DNA of 41,299 nt from Zygnema cylindricum. Lineage: Eukaryota > Streptophyta > Zygnematophyceae > Zygnematales > Zygnemataceae. The position numbers and the translations under genes are program-made. The notes under the pieces were generated by a model. It searched no databases, was not told the DNA's origin, and saw nothing but the letters and a program-made list of their open reading frames with translations. Below are positions 9,429-21,443 of the stretch, piece after piece; positions within the stretch are counted from its first letter, which is position 1, and every line of letters begins with the position of its first letter. Location: assembly GCA_037447655.1 (NCBI GenBank), contig JBBHKE010000031.1, positions 1 through 41,299 on the forward strand, written 5' to 3'.

Positions 9429-10433
9429 TGTTGAAAATTGTAAATCTTTATTTCAGTACATAGGGTTGTGAGAGGATACTAAAACAACTTAGAATATTTT
9501 TTTAGTAGTCTGCTGTAGTACTTACATTAATTAGTGTTACAGTAGAAAAACTACAATAGAGTGTATTGTACTTTTACAACGACACGTGTCGACAAGAGAA
9601 ACGTTTGCAAGTTTTATGGAGTGGCGCCGACAATGAGTTACACGCGTCATACAAGAGACGATTGGATTCACCGGATCAGACGAACGGAATCTGAACCGAT
9701 TATTTCGGAAATACATGGTACGGTTCGACGTTATTATCATTGATTGAATTCGTGCCAATGGACACGATTCACTTAGGACCACAAGCGTGATTCTCGTGGG
9801 ACCACAAGTGACGAAGCATTCAGGTGCTTCGTACTACACTGCTACAGTCGCTAAACTTTAGCAACTACCACTGACTAAGTACCTAGAACATTTATTGTAC
9901 GGTTCGCTATCTGAAAATATTTGAAGAACGTTGCTTTGTAGTTTAGTGTAATAAAAAATAGTGTGTTAGTAATTAGGTTTTTGAAAAATGATAATTAGGT
10001 TTTTGGAGGAACTCACGGTACATTAAAGTACAGGTTGGATACTTTATCGTAAGTCAAGTTAGTTTTGTCGTACGGTTACTCGGGTTAGTGTGACGGCTAG
10101 GTAATCATTGTGAGTATATAGTTTAGGACATAGCCAATTTTATAACATCCAGTTTTGGGAATATGATTTTCTAATGGCAGTTTTTGGGAAACTTCTTAAC
10201 ATCATATCTTATGATTTACTGGGTTATTTGGGCTGCAATTTTAGGAATTGTCAGTTTATTGTGTGTTGTGTATCACTGTGGCAAATATGAGGCATATTGG
10301 CTTTTTGAGTCATATTTTATGTCGGATCAAAGTTGGCTGTTGAGTAGGTGTTTTGATAGTTTCTGTTGTTTCTAATGTCTACTTCCACTACTACTGTTGG
10401 CTCTTCTCTTGCAACGGTGGTTGTAGAACAACA
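9429..10433 (+). repeat. 3' LTR of element B (complete)
   Basis: 1005 bp from TGTTG to CAACA, a perfect 5-bp inverted end. U3 carries one or two copies of the 31-bp G-box repeat near 9770-9830. TATATA lies at 10115-10120. The last 60 bp (10375-10433) contain an ATG and a Thr/Ser-rich open stretch, but this lies before the LTR end and is better read as U5 than gag. The 3' flank is tccctctc, the start of a long pyrimidine tract. It is collinear with the element A 5' LTR. Confidence 0.85.
10115..10120 (+). promoter_or_regulatory. Putative TATA box of the element B 3' LTR
   Basis: TATATA in tgagtatatagttt, matching the position in the element A LTR. If active it would read rightwards into the PIF/Harbinger relic. 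Confidence 0.45.
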
Positions 10434-11193
10434 TCCCTCTCTTTTTCCCCCTCTCTTTCCCTCTCCCTCTCTCTTCCCCCCTCCCTTTCTCCGCCATCGC
10501 TTCCTCACCTCGTCCCTCTTTCCCTTTTCCCTTCTATCCTCCATCTTTTTCAATGATCCAAGAGTTTAATTTCAACAGTTTCAAATTAACAAATAGAGTA
10601 CCACATAACTAATCCGCCGAGACGTAGTCAATCAACACAAAAAGCGACCCAAGACGATGTTCCAACGTAAGTGGACTCGGATCGTGACCGTTGGTCAAAA
10701 GACGAACTATAGGTTTTTTTGGTTTTTCGGGGCAAATTCCAACAAAGGCCCGGAAGACACAACACCAAAAATTAGTGGGAAAAAATAGTGAAGAGCGTTA
10801 TTGAGGCGCCAAGTAGCAAAATATCACGTTAGTCTCATGTTAGCAAAAAATAAATGATCAAAGGAAAAAATATACAGCACAAGTTCTACAAGAACAAAAG
10901 ATTGGATAAAGAATGGCAAGGTCATTTTTTCAATACATTAGACCCACTTCTATTAAGGATTCGACACAACGCGTTTAAAAAAAGGAAGAATAAAATTCTT
11001 AATTATTCGAGAGTTGCAATAGGAAAATAGAAAAGACAAAGGGCAGAAAAACAAACAGCTAGATGATCAAATTGGAAAGTCAAACAATTATACAAGATGG
11101 GGCAATCCACAATCACGAGATAGGGGAATATAATGAGGTCGAGAAAACTTATATACATTCAAGAGTATGGGTGCGTGAAAAGAGAGTGGTGAG

Positions 11194-11750
11194 CTACACC
11201 GCCAATCGCTATTAGCGTAGTGAACGCTAATTCCGTCTCGTTTTTTTTTTTCAATAGCGTAGCTATTCTATTTTTTTTTTGTACGCCATTTAGGGTTATT
11301 TTCCGAATACCGTACAAGACAGAAATACGTCAATTTTTAAGATTGTATGGCATACGGTCAGTGTCAGACCGTACAAAATCATGTTTTTTTAGTAAAAAAA
11401 TACAATTCATTATGTTTAGTAGTCGCGGACGCATAAGAATGGGCGATTTAAAAATGTGATCAAATCGGGTTGTCAAATATCCAGTTTGCACGTATTCGTC
11501 CAACAACCACGTTACGACTGTGTGAACGTACAATTCGTGTACGATTAGTCAGATTTTGTCTAAAAACCTATATTAGTGTAAGCATGTTTGCGACCGACAT
11601 TTACTTTTTTAAAAGAACCAAATTAGAATTATTAAACAATTAGAATGTATGTTTTTTTTCAAAAAATTTTAATTCTAAATTAGATTTAACTACGGTAATT
11701 ATTCATATACCCTCAAGAAACTTCTACGCTAATAGCGATCGGCGATGTAG
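11194..11750. mobile_element. 557-bp non-autonomous TIR element (MITE-like)
   Basis: Terminal inverted repeats of 27 bp at 11194-11220 and 11724-11750 match at 25 positions. Each contains the palindrome CGCTATTAGCG. The sequence TGAG flanks both ends (11190-11193 and 11751-11754) and fits a 4-bp target duplication. The interior is T-rich and has no convincing protein. A 4-bp duplication does not fit hAT, Mutator or PIF; Sola and piggyBac-like elements make 4-bp duplications, but I cannot assign the family. Confidence 0.7.
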
Positions 11751-12429
11751 TGAGCATGTTTACTCATCCTACAATAGCTGATGAGTGGTGTCATAACAAA
11801 GGTAGTGTAAAGAGAAGAAACATGAAATCGAAAAAATGTTGGGTGGGGTTTCAACTAAAGAGGAAGATATAATAAGTCTAGTGATTGGCTCACCCACCAC
11901 CTCTGAATCCCCACGCCAACTAAAAAAGTCGTTGGTGGGAAGGCAACCGGCTAGTTGGCGTTTTAATGTTACCTTACAAATCACTGAAATAGTCGGGAAA
12001 ACAATGGGGATCATTAAAAAAGTGAAGCGAACTGATAAAAAACGGAGATTATGGAAAAAATATGTCAGTTATTAGAGAATAAAAATCTTTGTATATAATT
12101 TGTAATGGTTTATTAATTGTATCTATATTTCCGCATGGGATTGAAATACATAATACAAATATTTTAATCAACTTAATCGGTATCAATTTTATTATTAGAA
12201 TTTAATGACTCTTTCAACATACCTCTGAATAATAACAACACAAAACAACAATGTATAGACAATATATAACAAAGAAACAATGCGACAATATAAATTCCGT
12301 ACAAAATAAAACTAGATGTCGTTGAATAAATAAATTTCGCAACATAAACCTTGATTTTTTTTATTTCATTTTTGTGTGCTAAGTAAAATTAAAATGTAAC
12401 TTAATGTCATATAAAAAATCAAAACGCCA

Positions 12430-13500
12430 TAATCCTAGCGGTTAGAGACCGATCATTTTTCCTCTTCGTCATCAACGATCACAACATCATCGTCATTACA
12501 AAATTGACTAAATAAGGCGCACCATGTTGTTCCCACCATGAAAAAGTGTTGTCACACCGTTTTCAACGCATCCGAAATTGCCTCCACCGTACAGGTAGTA
12601 TATCTTTATTGAAAATGAAGAAGTTATGTAAAACACAACATGCCAAAGCAACGGCTGGAACCATTTTCTCCTTATCAGGTGTGCCTCTAAATTTTTTCTA
12701 CCGCCCTTTCAAAAACGCCAAACGCCATTTCTATACGAACTTGCCAAATTGATAATGCTTTATAAACATTTATCTTTGCATCTCCATTAATTTTTGTTCT
12801 ATACCCTTTGATGAAAAAAATAGGAAAGTGGATACGTGGCATCCCAAATGATCACAAGCTGAATTGCAGTGCCACAAATTTCCTCAACAGACCCTCTAAT
12901 AATTTAACGGTTTCGTGGGCGAGTGTAGATTGAGGAGGGTTGGAAAATAGTTGAGTTGTGTGTTGAGCTCTATTTGTTACAAAAAAACATCCCAAAATAG
13001 AAGACGATGATCAATGCGTGAAGGGTCATTTTTGTCTTCTAAAACGATCGAAATACTCAAATATGTTTTAACGGGTATCCTCGAAAAAAAATATGTGGGT
13101 TGCATTGATTATTTTGCCAATTTGTGATGTTCTGGTTAACTTTGTGAAACCATTGATGATTTTTTGTAACTTTGGTCTATACGGTTGTTGAGTAAAAGTG
13201 GTGTACAGGCCTGACAGTATAGAACAAAGTATAGAACAAATATCTTCAGTATAATTAGTGATTGTTAAAATCTCTAAGCAAAACCTTTCGATAACGCTAT
13301 GAAATACGCGTTGCAGGCCACACGGAGAAGCACCACAACACATGCTTTATAGATATGTATGGCATCTCGATAGCTGGTTTGCAGCTTTTGAAAAAATAAT
13401 GTTAACATCAAGCCAAACTTTTCCAAAGTGCCTAGCCCCATACAAATATGTTTTTTCCAATATTTGTCACAATTTTGATTGCCGACATTCAACCATATAG
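12430..13500 (-). pseudogene. PIF/Harbinger (DDE_Tnp_4-type) transposase, left copy
   Basis: Pieces on the minus strand follow the HARBI1/PIF order. First is an HTH-like segment TSYRDAIHIYKACVVVLL (about 13380-13320), then LQKIINGFTKLTR (about 13190-13130). The place of the first catalytic Asp comes next, where the usual DGTHIP-type motif reads IINATHIFF, so Asp has become Asn. RIEMAFGVF (about 12740-12711) marks the last acidic motif, and PAVALACCVLHNFFIF (12662-12611) is the conserved C-terminal CVLHNF block. Frames change between pieces and stops are present. The enzyme would cut and paste the element; this copy is inactive. Confidence 0.75.
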
Positions 13501-13839
13501 TGTTACAAATATCTTCCCGAAAGCTGGTATATCTAAGAAAAATCCATGATCTTTTTCTTTTTAATCGTGATTGTATGCGGTTGTTAATATATTTTTTTCA
13601 TCGTTTTTGCTTAAGCGCTATTTATAGTTGTCGATAAGGTAAGTAATAGTTTTTCTCTTCGTAGTAGAACGATGATGTTCACGAGAGAAAAAAAGGTCAA
13701 TTTTAAAAATTGCTGATGTAAATAACCCAGAAAAACAACACAACCACGAAAAGTCATAGTAGGGTATATATGACGCTGGAGTGAGAGACGGAGTAAAAAA
13801 TAGTAAAGAAAAATATGAAAGGTTGAGGACGGGATGGAA

Positions 13840-14130
13840 ACAAGATGATTAATAAAAAGAGAAAAAAGCGTGGAGAGGGGAAAAAAATTAATAGAGAGAA
13901 AGGAAGAGAGTGGTTTTTAAAGGGAGAGAGAGAGAGAAGATGGAGAAAAAAATAGGGGACGAGAGAAAATGGGCGAACTAATGGGGAGTGAGGAAAGAGA
14001 AGCAAGGTGAGGGGGATGGAGAAAGAGAGAAAGGAGGGAGAAAGAAGAAGGGAGAAAGAAAAAAAAAAAGCGAGTGGGGAGAGATAAAAAGAGCGATAGA
14101 ATAGAAGTTAGAGTGAAAGAGTGAATAAAG
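13840..14130 (+). repeat. Purine-rich tract of the left PIF/Harbinger copy
   Basis: G/A-rich sequence with few pyrimidines, including GAGAGAGAGAGA runs. A shorter purine tract stands at the equivalent place in the right copy (complement of 15370-15500). Open frames across it translate to Ser/Leu/Pro repeats on the minus strand and are composition artefacts. Confidence 0.85.
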
Positions 14131-14289
14131 GAGAGAGGCAGTTTTTTCAATGTTTTTTTAATAAATTTTCCAAATTTTTTCTTAGTTTTTTCGAAGTTTT
14201 GTTTGAGGATTTTTTTCGAGGTTTTTTTCAAAGGTTTATAATATTTTTTAAGGTTAGTTTAAAACGTTTTTTGGATAATTTTTTGTTGG

Positions 14290-15270
14290 GGTGAGAGAAA
14301 GAGAGAGGGAGAGAGGGAGAGAGGGAGAGAAGGAGGGAAAGAGAGAGGGGGAGGGTGAGAAAAAAGACAGAGGGTGAAAGAGAAAAAAAAAAAGAGAAAA
14401 AGAGGGAGGAGGGGAGGGAAAAAAAGGAGGGAGAGGGCAAATTAGAAGGGAAAACGGTAGATTGGGAGGGAGGGAGAGAAGGAGGGAGGGAGGGAAGAAA
14501 AAAGAGAGAGAGATGAAGAGAAAAAGTCAGAGAAAAAGAGAGGGTGAGTGAGAGACGACAGTTTGGGAAAGAGGGAGGCAAAGAGAGAGGGCAGAAAAAA
14601 AAAAAGAGAGACGGAGAGAGAGACAGTGAGAAAGAGGGAGAGAAAGAGGGAGGGTGAGAGAGAAGAGAGAGGGTGAGTGAGAGAGAATGAGAGAGAAAAG
14701 TAAAAAAAGAAAGAGGAGAGGAGGAAAAGAGGGAGGGTAGATTGGCAAGCGGGGAGGGCAGAATGGGAGGGAGAGAGGAAGGGAGGGAGGGATGGAGGGA
14801 GGAGAGGGTGAGAGAGAGACAACAGTTTGGGAGGGAGGGAGGCAAAGAGAGAGGGCAGAAAAAAAAAAGAGAGAGAGGGAGAGAGAGACAGTAAAAAAGA
14901 GGGAGAAAAAGAGGGAGGGTGAGAGAGAAGAGGGAGGGTGAGTGAGAGAGAATGAGAGAAAAGTAAAAAAAAAAAAAGGATAGGAGACAAGGAGGGAGGG
15001 TAGATTGGCAAGCGGGAAAAGCAGAATGGGAGGGAGAGAGGGAGGGAGAGAGGGATGGAGGGAGGGCAACTTGGGGAGGAAAGAGGGCAGATTGGGAGGG
15101 AAAGAGGACAGATTGGGAGGGAAAGAGCACACATTGGGAGGGAAAGAGGGAAAAGAAGAGGGAGGTGAAAAATGAGGGAGATAAGAAGGGAGAGATAGAG
15201 AAAGAGAGAGAGGGATAAAATGAGGGAAGAAGGGCAAATTGGAAAAGAGGGAGGCAAAAAATGAGGGAAA
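14290..15270 (+). repeat. Central purine tract, about 1 kb, with about 265-bp internal tandem duplication
   Basis: Nearly uninterrupted purine between the two inverted PIF/Harbinger copies. Landmarks repeat at about 265 bp: the acagtttggga block at 14558 and 14823, the gaggcaaagagagagggcag block after each, and the tagattggcaagcggg block near 14747 and 15001. A shorter repeat of roughly 24 bp (cagattgggagggaaagag) occurs three times at 15070-15150. The tract could form triplex DNA. The long minus-strand open frames here are low-complexity and I do not call genes. Confidence 0.85.
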
Positions 15271-15839
15271 AAGGGAGAGAGTGTTGTTACAATATATTTT
15301 TGTCAGAAAAAAAAACATTGAAAAAAATGAAAAACCTTTGTAAAAAACCTCGGAAAAAACCCTCAAACACTTTATTTTATCTTTCTCTTTCCCCTTTTCT
15401 AAAAAACACTTTCCATTTCTCTGTATTGCTCTCTCTCTCTCTTATGTCTCTGCTTTATTTTCTGTATTAATCAATTTGTTTTTGTTTCGTCTTCAATCTT
15501 TTTCTCTCTTGTTTACTATTTTTTACTCCGTCTCTCATTGCAGCATTATATATGCCTTACCATAACTTTTTGTGGTTTTGTTGTTTTTCAGGGTTATTTG
15601 CATTAACCATTTTTAAAATAGACTTTATTTTCCCCAAATAACACTATCATTCTTCTAAAAAGAGGAAAATTTTTACTTACCTCATCAACATATTACTACT
15701 GGTGCTTATGCAAAAACGGTGGAGAAAATATATTAACAACCAAATACAATCACGCTCAAGGGGAAAAAGATAGTGGATTTATTCTAGATCTACTAGTTTT
15801 TGGGACGATATTTGTAACACTATATGGTTAAATGTTGAC

Positions 15840-16690
15840 AATCAAGATCATAACAGATAATAGAAAATAAATTTTTGTATGGGGCTTCGTTTTTTTCGAC
15901 AAGTTTGTGTTGATGTTAACACCATTCATTCAAAAACGACACACCAGCTATCGAGATGCCATACATATCAATAAAACATGTATTGTGGTGTTTCACCGCA
16001 TGGCTCACAACACGAGTTTAATGGCGATATCAAAAAGGTTTTGCATAAGGATTTTAATTATCAATAATTAAACTAAAAATATTTATTATGTACAAGCGAG
16101 CTCCTTTCACACCACTTATATTCAACGGCCGCATCGACAAAAGTTACAAGAAATCATCAATGGTTTTAAAGAGTTAACCAGAATATCACTAATTGGACGG
16201 TAGACTATGAGACGCACATATATTTTTCAAGGCGACCAGTAGAAAACGCATTTGAATATTCCGATCGTTTTAGAAGACAGAAAGTGACCGTTCACGCAAT
16301 TTGAGATCAACATCTTGTATTTTGGGATATTTTTTGTGGCCGACCGAGCTCGACCCACACAACTTCACAATTTTTAAGCCTCTTCAATCTACAGTTGTCC
16401 ACGAAAGTGCCAAATTATAAGGACGGTTGAGGAAATTTGTGGCACTACAATACGGCCTATGATTATTTGAGATGCCATATATCCACCATCCATTTTTTTT
16501 ATCAAAGGGTATAGAGCAAGAAATAGTGGAGATGCAAGGAAAAATGCTTTCAATAAAACATTATCAATTAGGTTGGTTGGTATAAAAACAACGTTTGGCG
16601 TTTTAAAAGGGTGGTGAGAAATATTGAGGGGCATACCGGTTAAAGAGAAATGGTTCTACTTTTTGAGATTTGCCCTTACAAACAATGATC
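15840..16690 (+). pseudogene. PIF/Harbinger transposase, right copy (decayed)
   Basis: The plus strand reads SYRDAIHINKTCIVVF (about 15949-15996), the same segment as in the left copy. QKLQEIINGFKELTRISLIG follows near 16137-16196. The first catalytic Asp motif is destroyed by a stop and changes. Downstream pieces FEINILYFGIFFVADRA (about 16298-16350) and TTFGVLKGWWEILRG (about 16587-16635) fit the middle and last acidic region of the family, though the final acidic residue is not evident. The C-terminal CVLHNF block is deleted. Confidence 0.7.
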
Positions 16691-16854
16691 TTAGTTTGTG
16701 TTTTGACAAACGGTCACGATTCAAGTCCACTTTTTTTAGAACATCGCCTGGAGTCATTTCTTGTGTTAATTGACTAGGTGACGGCGGATCGATTGCGTGG
16801 TAGTCCATTTCTTTATTTGAGACCGTTGAAAATCAACTTTTAAATCATTGAAAA

Positions 16855-17650
<796 letters not shown>

Positions 17651-18835
17651 AATTTGGCAAACCGAGCAACATATTTAAACGAAACTCGACTAATGCTCAC
17701 ACCGTTAAAATTATACCCAAAATACTCTTTTTATTTATATGTCCGCTTTGCTATGTTGATGACAATGATTGTTGTTTATCAAGAGGGACCAACCTAACAT
17801 ATTAAATTCATTTTACTCACCTCAGTGTTGTTCACCGCTTGAGAGGGTCTTAGGTAAGTATGTAGTTGAACGGGTACACAAATTGGTGTTGTTCCACTAA
17901 CAACCTTCCAATAATATTCTGCATCACAATTTGACATAAAATTTTAAAATGTAAAATTATTTTTATGTGAAATAATAAAACCATGTAAATACAAGGATTT
18001 TGAAAAAATATTTAGGATAATGTCGATTAATTCACTTGAGTCCCAAATTATTGTAGTAGTTGATGACACAATTCAGTGTCCAAAAAGATAAAATACCAAA
18101 TAAATAACAAATTTTAATAATAAAAAACCATGGTATATTTGTTACCATAAGAAATGCGTCAAAATAATGTGAACTATTTTGTAAGGTAACCTTTTTTTGT
18201 GATTTTGTGGCATTTTTATTTTGTAAGAAATATGAAGGATATTAAAATAATTAATTATATATTTAGTAATATAATGTGGAAAATAAAAGTTTATATACAA
18301 TATAATATTCGGCGTAAAAGGCTAAAAAATACAATAAAAAAGTTAAAAAAAAAAAAAATTGTAGCATGAGTTTTGGTTTTATATAAACTTTGGATTGAAA
18401 TGTTACTTTACAATAATTTTAAGTCGTTGTGTTAAAAATATGATATTTAGCTGAATTAATGCAGAGAGTGTTGTACAATGTAAATCACCAAACTAAAATT
18501 TTAATTGTAACCACTACACTAGGTTCGGTAAATGGTAATTTTTTTTCTGGGATTTTATCGATAATTAATTACCTTATGGTAAAAATGTAAAAAACCAATT
18601 ATTAAAAAAACTTATTAAGCTGTTTTTTTATCTTTGTTTTATAGTTTTCAAAAATTCAACATTTTAAAACAATGAAAATTACATGCATGGTTAATTAATT
18701 AATGTAGGTTAAAAAAAAACAATTATATATTTAGAATTAAGGTTTTTTTTTATATTTTATTATTGGGGAAATAAAAAGATATTGATTACCTGATAATGTC
18801 TTTTATTTTTTTTTGTTTTCGAATTTTTTTAAGGG
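17651..18835. other. AT-rich spacer, no feature seen
   Basis: Strongly AT-rich DNA with poly-A and poly-T runs and TTAATTAATTAA. I see no coding frame, RNA gene or repeat with defined ends. Confidence 0.6.
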
Positions 18836-19075
18836 AAAAAAAAGGTGAAGGAGAGGAAAGGAAAAGAAAGGAAAAGAACGGTAAGTATTAATTTTTGGTT
18901 GAAAAGAAGGTGAAAGAAGGGAGGAAAATAAAGTAAAGGAAAGGTAAGTAAAAATTTTAGAATAAAAAAAAGGTGAAAGAAGGGAGGAGAAAAAGTAAAA
19001 AAAGTAAGTTTAATTTTTAGGATAAAATGAAAGCGAAAAACCGAAAAGAAAAGAAAGGAAAAAGAAAGTAAAAGT
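18836..19075 (+). repeat. Purine-rich imperfect tandem repeat, about 60-63 bp, each unit with GTAAGT
   Basis: Three units are recognised by GTAAGT at 18881, 18944 and 19004, each following a purine run and each followed by an A/T-rich AATTTT block and then gaaagaagggagga or a variant. Flanking DNA is purine-rich in the same manner. Confidence 0.7.
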
Positions 19076-20364
19076 ATGGTTCAAACAAGACTATGCAGGT
19101 TGCTTGTTTTTGTCGCCGCTTTTAATTTTGGTTGAAGTTTGTTTGTGTTTTGTTTTTTTTTTCGCGTCCTTTTTTGTTTGGGGGTCTCTATCGGTCACCT
19201 TAGAAAAATTATTTGTTGTTACGGGTGAAAAACTATGGTTTGGTACAGACGGATTTGAGTCATCGGTGACTAATCGTAAGGCAACATGAATCACATCGAA
19301 ACGTTTTTATTGACGCGATGTGACGTCAAAGGCGATTCACGTCCAAACAAAAAAAACGACATTCATTTCCTCATCTCATCCGTCATCCATTTCTAGTGTG
19401 AATCGTGCAACTGTGAGCGTGCCTTTCATTTTGTCTATGATTCTAAAAAACATTTTCAACATTCTCTTTAACCTCTTCTACCTTGATAGGGTGCTGCTGT
19501 TTTCGTTGATGTCAAACTTCATGTGCATTATCCATGCTTTGTCTCTGCTCATATTTTGAAAAGCGTTTGACAACCTTCAATTTCAGCATAATTTTGTTGA
19601 GCTATCAATTGCAGGATTTTGGATGTTGTTACAATCCCTATTTCTGGGGTCATTTCTTGACAATATGTGCTTCGAGTTTTTAAGAACTTGATCCCCACAT
19701 CGACCAGTCTTTTGCATGCCTGTTAGCCATATAGACTACCTAAGCATTCTTTTTTTCGAAATTGTATTTCTTAGGCGAGCCAAAGTTTCAGACGGTATTT
19801 TATTTCGTTTAGGCCATGCACATGCTGCTGTTGAAATCGCCAACAGTCTTGGGAACAACATTTGAGATGGCCTCCCTGTATGTTCTTGGCTTAAATAGCC
19901 TGGGATTTGACAGTGTTAAAAGCTAGTAATGAGGTCGACAGTGATATTCAGGTGTATGCCACTATTGGCTGCTATAAACACCAACAATTTGGACGGTCGT
20001 GTGCTTTGCTTTACAAGCTCTGGGAGAAATGTACAACTTCTTCCGGAAACCTTTTGAATGGAGCTGCTACAGCAACGTTTCATCACTTCAGCTGTTACAC
20101 AAACAGACGAGAATATTGGCAGACACGTAGAAGGGATGTCATTTTCATTTTTACATGTTTTTAATTCTTCTGCTATCTTATGAGCTTCACATTCTATCCG
20201 GGAATTATATAAATCAGCACCCGACCCGATGTTTGTTCGCTGTTGGTCAGGGGATTCGTTGAAGTGTTCAGAGAGCTGGCATGAAGGTCAACAAAGCCCT
20301 GGACTTGTGAGCCATAGGAAATATTACAAGGAAAGACGTCACTAGATTAAGATTAGATTAAGAT
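19076..20364. other. Unassigned region upstream of the first recognised RNF213-like exon
   Basis: Mixed-composition DNA. The 85-codon open stretch at 19907-20164 has ordinary amino-acid content (for example YATIGCYKHQQFG and CALLYKLWEKC) and lies just before the RNF213-like exons on the same strand, so it could be an upstream exon. I could not align it to the family from memory. Other open frames here look fortuitous. Confidence 0.35.
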
Positions 20365-20773
20365 TTGATGGAGGCTAGGATACGGGGAATGATTCGTTGG
20401 GCAGATTCTAATCATCTCCTTGTAATTTTTAATCATGACAAGAACATCAATTTTTACTCTTTATCGACCACCATCCTGTGTGCCAAACAGTCTACAGGAA
20501 TTGATTCATCGGAAAGGAAAGCCCCCGAGGACTTTTCAAAGATGCCCTCTGAAAAACTGTGGCAGTAAATTCAGCGGAAGTTTCATTCTGGTTTTCACCT
20601 GGCAACATTTTAAAGATGGCCCTTATAGCTCCTCGAGTGAGAGCAAGCGTCCCTGTTCTTCTCATGGGAGAAATAGACCGTGGGAAACCAAGTCTGGTGA
20701 AGACATTGGCCACCATATCTGGCGTAGAATTCCATTCTATGTGTATGCATGCTCGGACAACTCATGAATGCAA
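20365..20773 (+). pseudogene. RNF213-like: AAA module 1 entry and degenerate Walker A
   Basis: The first frame reads RWADSNHLLVIFNHD, then EDFSKMPSEKLW, both typical of the region before the first active AAA module of RNF213. After a frameshift near 20540 the second frame reads ILKMALIAPRVRASVPVLLM followed by GEIDRGKPSLVKTLA. The family Walker A is GETGCGKT-like; here a conserved Gly is Asp and the final Thr is Pro, so ATP binding is lost. GVEFHS and HARTTHE follow, matching the segment after the P-loop. A GTAAGG donor at 20774 ends the exon. Confidence 0.8.
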
Positions 20774-21443
20774 GTAAGGATGCTAAATAGCTGAACAAGA
20801 AGGTGAGACAACCTGTTTGCATTTGCGCAAATTGAAGTGGCTTAGTAGCTCTATAGCGTGAAGGTTGGTTTGATAATTTAGGAAGGTTTCTTCTGTCGGT
20901 CACATGGTTTTTCCTGGTGATGTAAAATTCTCCAGTTGTTTTTTCAAAGTAAAAGGCTGATGTAGAGTGATCCAAGCCTCTCTTTCAATTTGCATGTTGT
21001 TGAAAAAAGGGATAGAACTTGTACTACACAAATAGTCAAAAAATCTACTGGTGTTTCAGTCACAGTGTGTTAAGGGACTCGCCCGATGCAATTGTTGGTT
21101 TATAAATGGTACTACTCTAGTTTTCCCTGACATTGTTTCAGCTATTTGAGTTGTTCACGAATACAGACTTTGATTGATGTGGTACTTTTAGATTAGCGTT
21201 GTAGAATTTTTTTGAGTTTAGGCTTTTCCTAACAGAAATTGGAAATTAGCTTTTCAGACAAATTAGGTCTTAGAAATCATCTTGTTATCGATGCCCAAAC
21301 ATAGCACACCAAGCTTGTTATCCTCTTCCACATTGCTCCGCTTTGGCCATTTCGTCACTGTTTCATCAACATTACTTTTTGTTGATGTTTTTCTCCTGTC
21401 CCATTCATGTATCAGAGTTATTGCCTTTGTGTTTTATTTGCAG
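20774..21443 (+). other. Intron-like region of the RNF213-like locus; module 1 Walker B not found
   Basis: It begins with a GTAAGG donor and ends in ttttatttgcag at 21443. In animal RNF213 the module 1 Walker B and a conserved ACNPYR motif would fall between the flanking exons. I see neither, so those codons are deleted or decayed. Confidence 0.45.

Larger units (their letters stand above)
5187..10433 (+). mobile_element. Element B: nearly full-length but dead Ty1/copia retrotransposon
   Basis: The order is a shrunken 5' LTR, a primer-binding site with overlapping gag start, gag, protease, integrase, reverse transcriptase, RNase H, a polypurine tract (9410-9428) and a 1005-bp 3' LTR. It is the same family as element A and inverted relative to it. 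The integrase core stays open for about 150 codons, while gag, reverse transcriptase and RNase H carry many stops. The catalytic motif of reverse transcriptase is damaged. The left end is truncated, so no target duplication can be checked. The 3' flank is the pyrimidine tract of a PIF/Harbinger relic. Confidence 0.92.
10434..14290 (-). mobile_element. Left PIF/Harbinger relic (long copy)
   Basis: It shares with 15270-17650, in inverted orientation, a pyrimidine tract (10434-10550), a block around 10550-10735, the transposase region (about 12650-13560) and a purine tract with T-rich stretch (13780-14280). The part 10740-12650 has no counterpart in the right copy. Because it holds the transposase C-terminus, the right copy probably lost it. 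The coding strand is minus. Terminal inverted repeats and a TWA target duplication were not found, so limits are those of similarity only. Confidence 0.65.

Noticed and set aside
10375-10433. ATG with a Thr/Ser-rich stretch before the LTR end, first taken as the start of gag in elements A and B
   Set aside because: The LTR ends CAACA at 10433 and the primer site follows, so this is U5. The gag ATG lies within the primer-binding site.
5187-10433. Circular permutation of element B (gag start appearing after the 3' LTR)
   Set aside because: It vanished once the LTR was seen to be 1005 bp and to include the supposed gag start.
11190-11754. CACTA (En/Spm) transposon, because the right end complement reads CACTACA
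   Set aside because: The left end does not start CACTA, and TGAG on both sides fits a 4-bp duplication better than the 3-bp CACTA rule.
14228-15366. Three overlapping minus-strand open frames of 271-300 codons rich in Ser, Leu and Pro
   Set aside because: They exist in all three frames because the plus strand is almost pure purine. No domain, no codon bias and no start context supports a gene.
19091-19294. Lys/Thr-rich minus-strand open frame and its plus-strand partner
   Set aside because: Both strands are open because of skewed composition, and neither shows a motif.
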